Origin: a virus
IMG/VR virus record: IMGVR_UViG_3300030388_000656
Coordinates: 1 to 53,368 of that record
Strand: one strand, 5' to 3'
Length of the DNA: 53,368 nt
Shown here piece by piece: positions 51,180 through 53,368 of the stretch. A program made the translations under genes and the position numbers. The notes under the pieces are model-generated. The model was not told the DNA's origin. It saw nothing but the letters and a program-made list of their open reading frames with translations, and ran no database searches. Each line of letters starts with the position of its first letter. Position 1 is the first letter of the stretch.

Positions 51180-53129
51180 ATGGCTATTGTAGATGTAACT
51201 AAAGCAAAAAGGGATATAAACTTTGACACTTTTGTAGAACAGAAAGAAGGAACAAGATTAGACTGGCAGCAAGAAGCTAAGAAAATTAGCGATGCATTTA
51301 CAGGTGTAGCAGACGATAGAGCAAAGAGAAAGAAAGACATTGATGATGATACTAAAAAGAACATCGATGCCTTAAATGATATTGATCAACTGGATAATAA
51401 AACATTAATGGATATGACCATTGATGGAACTAATTCAGCAGCCAATGTTATTTATGATGCAGAACAGAAAATGAAACGAGGAGAAATGAGACCTCAGGAT
51501 TTTCAGAAGTTAAAGAACAATGTAAGTTCAGGGTTTACTCAGTTTCAAAAGAATGCTAAATCATGGGATACAGACTTTCAAAGATTTACAGAAAGACTTG
51601 AGGGTGGAGAGTCAAGTTCATTAGAACAATACTTAGGGGAAAGAATGGAAGCATTTGGTAACCTTAAAAATATGCAGTTAGTTACAAACCCTGACACAGG
51701 GAATTTAGCATTTGGTAGAGTTGATGAGAACGGAGTTCTTATGACAGGGCCAGATGATTTAATTAGTATTAATAGAATGACTGCTATTAGTAAGCAAGAA
51801 ATTAATAAAGTAGATGTAGGTAAAGTTACTAATGATACTGCAACAGAATTAGGTGATTACATAAAAGCTGGTAATGCAGGATCAATGGGCAAAGATGGAA
51901 GCTCAAGAGCTGTAGTTACTATTGAAGACTTTATGAATACACCACAAGCTGAGAAATATTTATCAGATAAAGCTAAATCTATTACAGCAAGTCCTTATGA
52001 AACAGGAAGTGTATTGGCTGATAATGGTGTGCAGAATTCAGCTGGAGAAAGTTTTGAAGGTGGTACTCAAGAAGAGTTTGATAAATGGGCAACTGACAAT
52101 CCAGACTCTGATGCAGCAAATCCTATTATAGTAATGGGATACAAAAAGAATGGTGTTCAAGTAGAGCCAGCTATTACAGATGAGCAGCAAGCAGCAGCAG
52201 AAGGATTTATTACAAGATCATTACGAGCTAAGTTAGGTCGTGAAGAGAAGATGGTTGAAAGTTCTTACAAGCCTAATCCAAAAACTAACTACCAAATAAA
52301 AGGAGATAGAGATAAAGAGAAAGCTTCTAACTTGTATCTGACTGTTAAAGACTTTGTTGGTGGAGATGCAGCAACCTCTTCAGGAGCTGCAACACAACTA
52401 TCTAACTCAATTAACCAACAGAATCTTGGTAAGGCTGGATATAATCCAATACAGGAAATGAAAAGAGTAGGAGATGAGTTCATTATATATAGAGCAGGTC
52501 AAGAGCCTGTTAAAATTAGTGCGTTTGCTCCTGATGGTAAAACTCCATTAACTGGTGATGATATCGGTGGAGCTGTTTGGGATCAAGTAACAAGTGGAGA
52601 TTACTCATGGGAAGAAGCGAAAGGTGATAGGTCTGTTGGAGATAAAGGTAAAGGAGATGCTTCTGGTACACGAGTTAGTACTAAGACAATTGAACAGCCA
52701 GACTTTGCTACAGACATTCTTATAGATGGTAAAGCTAAAAGTATTAAAACAGCTGTTGAGGATATTCCTGGAATGGGAGGAACTTGGCCTAACAATAATG
52801 TTGTAGAAGTTGCGAAGAGCTACCAGAATGTTTTACAAGAAGTATTCAAAAACAAAAATACTCCAGGCTTATCAGCAGCATTTAAAGGAGAAGAAATTAA
52901 GGTAATTCAAAACCCTGATGAGAAAAATAATTTAATATTCCAAATTGGAAAAGCTACATTTAAATATCCAGAAGATGTTCCTGGTTATAAAGATGGTGCA
53001 TTAGCTACTGACTTTAAGTACGATGAAGGAAGTGACATTTGGCCACAAATAGAATTATTTATTTCTAAGCAGATTAAAATAAAAAAAGGTGGTAAAGGTG
53101 ATGGTAAGAAGAAGTTACCTGGAACATAA
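51180..53129 (+). CDS. internal virion protein candidate (649 aa)
   Basis: 649 aa, charged and helical at the N-terminus (TRLDWQQEAKKISDAFTGVA, KRKKDIDDDTKKNIDALNDI) and mixed beyond. Contains FQRFTERLEGGESSSLEQYL and a Gly/Lys tail (KKGGKGDGKKKLPGT). No family was recognised. Its place between the gp14-like protein and the giant protein matches the second of three T7-like ejection proteins (gp14, gp15, gp16 order), which is inference from synteny. Confidence 0.65.
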   Translation: MAIVDVTKAKRDINFDTFVEQKEGTRLDWQQEAKKISDAFTGVADDRAKRKKDIDDDTKKNIDALNDIDQLDNKTLMDMTIDGTNSAANVIYDAEQKMKRGEMRPQDFQKLKNNVSSGFTQFQKNAKSWDTDFQRFTERLEGGESSSLEQYLGERMEAFGNLKNMQLVTNPDTGNLAFGRVDENGVLMTGPDDLISINRMTAISKQEINKVDVGKVTNDTATELGDYIKAGNAGSMGKDGSSRAVVTIEDFMNTPQAEKYLSDKAKSITASPYETGSVLADNGVQNSAGESFEGGTQEEFDKWATDNPDSDAANPIIVMGYKKNGVQVEPAITDEQQAAAEGFITRSLRAKLGREEKMVESSYKPNPKTNYQIKGDRDKEKASNLYLTVKDFVGGDAATSSGAATQLSNSINQQNLGKAGYNPIQEMKRVGDEFIIYRAGQEPVKISAFAPDGKTPLTGDDIGGAVWDQVTSGDYSWEEAKGDRSVGDKGKGDASGTRVSTKTIEQPDFATDILIDGKAKSIKTAVEDIPGMGGTWPNNNVVEVAKSYQNVLQEVFKNKNTPGLSAAFKGEEIKVIQNPDEKNNLIFQIGKATFKYPEDVPGYKDGALATDFKYDEGSDIWPQIELFISKQIKIKKGGKGDGKKKLPGT

Positions 53130-53142
53130 TATATAAATAAAG

Positions 53143-53368
53143 ATGAACGAGAAAATACAAAAGTTATTTGATGCACTAAAAGGGGAATATGAATTAGGAA
53201 CCTTTGAAGAATTTAATGCTTATTTAGCAGATGACAAAAAGCGTAAACTTTTTTATGAAGAAATTATTGCACCAAACTTTGAGGTTGAAAGCCTTGATCT
53301 TTTTGAACAAGCCTATGGCTTAAAAAAAAAAGACGATACCGAAATTTTTACGCAGGAAGAGGAAGTTA
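53143..53368 (+). CDS. N-terminal fragment of a giant polyvalent/virion protein
   Basis: ATG at 53143, open to the window end (75 codons). MNEKIQKLFDALKGEYELGT, FEEFNAYLADDKKRKLFYEE and FEVESLDLFEQAYGLKKKDD form the short helical repeat (LFDAL...YELGTFEEF...L.DD.KRK.FYE) that typically begins giant internal virion proteins of Bacteroidota phages. It is 13 bases after the previous gene. The fragment at the window start may be its C-terminus. Confidence 0.7.
   Translation, partial: MNEKIQKLFDALKGEYELGTFEEFNAYLADDKKRKLFYEEIIAPNFEVESLDLFEQAYGLKKKDDTEIFTQEEEV

Overview
This is most of the genome of a tailed (podovirus-like) phage infecting a member of the Bacteroidota, very probably a marine or freshwater Flavobacteriia-type host. 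The evidence is an AT-rich sequence, repeated TAnnTTTG boxes (the Bacteroidota -7 promoter element) 20-40 nt before starts, few Shine-Dalgarno sequences, and a head-neck-tail gene order (terminase, portal, scaffold-like, major capsid, ring-type proteins, very large tail protein) like that of Cellulophaga podoviruses and crAss-like phages. That affiliation is inferred from recognised protein families and was not computed.

The layout has two arms diverging from an unusual G-run-rich non-coding hub at about 14034-14596. The left arm (14033 down to 961, minus strand) carries early genes. The hub-proximal part holds small acidic proteins, two small lipoproteins and a zinc-ribbon protein. Its four longest gaps are filled by structured RNA: two hammerhead ribozymes (10843-10895, 13037-13089) and two copies of an unrecognised two-hairpin motif (12347-12393, 13390-13435). 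Next come an Api92-like protein, a DUF3310 protein, a DnaA domain-IV-like protein, a recombination set (DUF1071 annealase, RecE-like exonuclease, SSB-like protein) and a replication set (BT4734/DUF5906 primase-helicase, SNF2-type helicase, VRR-NUC nuclease, second DnaA-IV-like protein, HNH nuclease).

The right arm (14597 to the end, plus strand) begins with groEL-groES. A minus-strand winged-helix gene follows, facing a divergent late promoter. Then come a histone-like Lys-rich protein, a run of tiny mostly basic proteins, lysis genes (single-TM holin candidate, amidase, 3TM holin) and a fibre region. The fibre region contains two coiled-coil-plus-fibre sets, including a collagen-like fibre, and is bracketed by two 2OG-Fe(II) oxygenase genes. 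The morphogenesis block follows: small-terminase candidate, TerL, portal, scaffold-like, capsid, ring proteins, tail nozzle and internal virion proteins.

The first gene is the C-terminal end of a large protein. The last begins an N-terminus typical of giant polyvalent virion proteins. The simplest reading is a circular or circularly permuted genome cut inside one giant gene, with some sequence missing. The arms then converge at about 961-974. No tRNA, rRNA, CRISPR array, integrase or insertion sequence was seen, which suggests a lytic phage.
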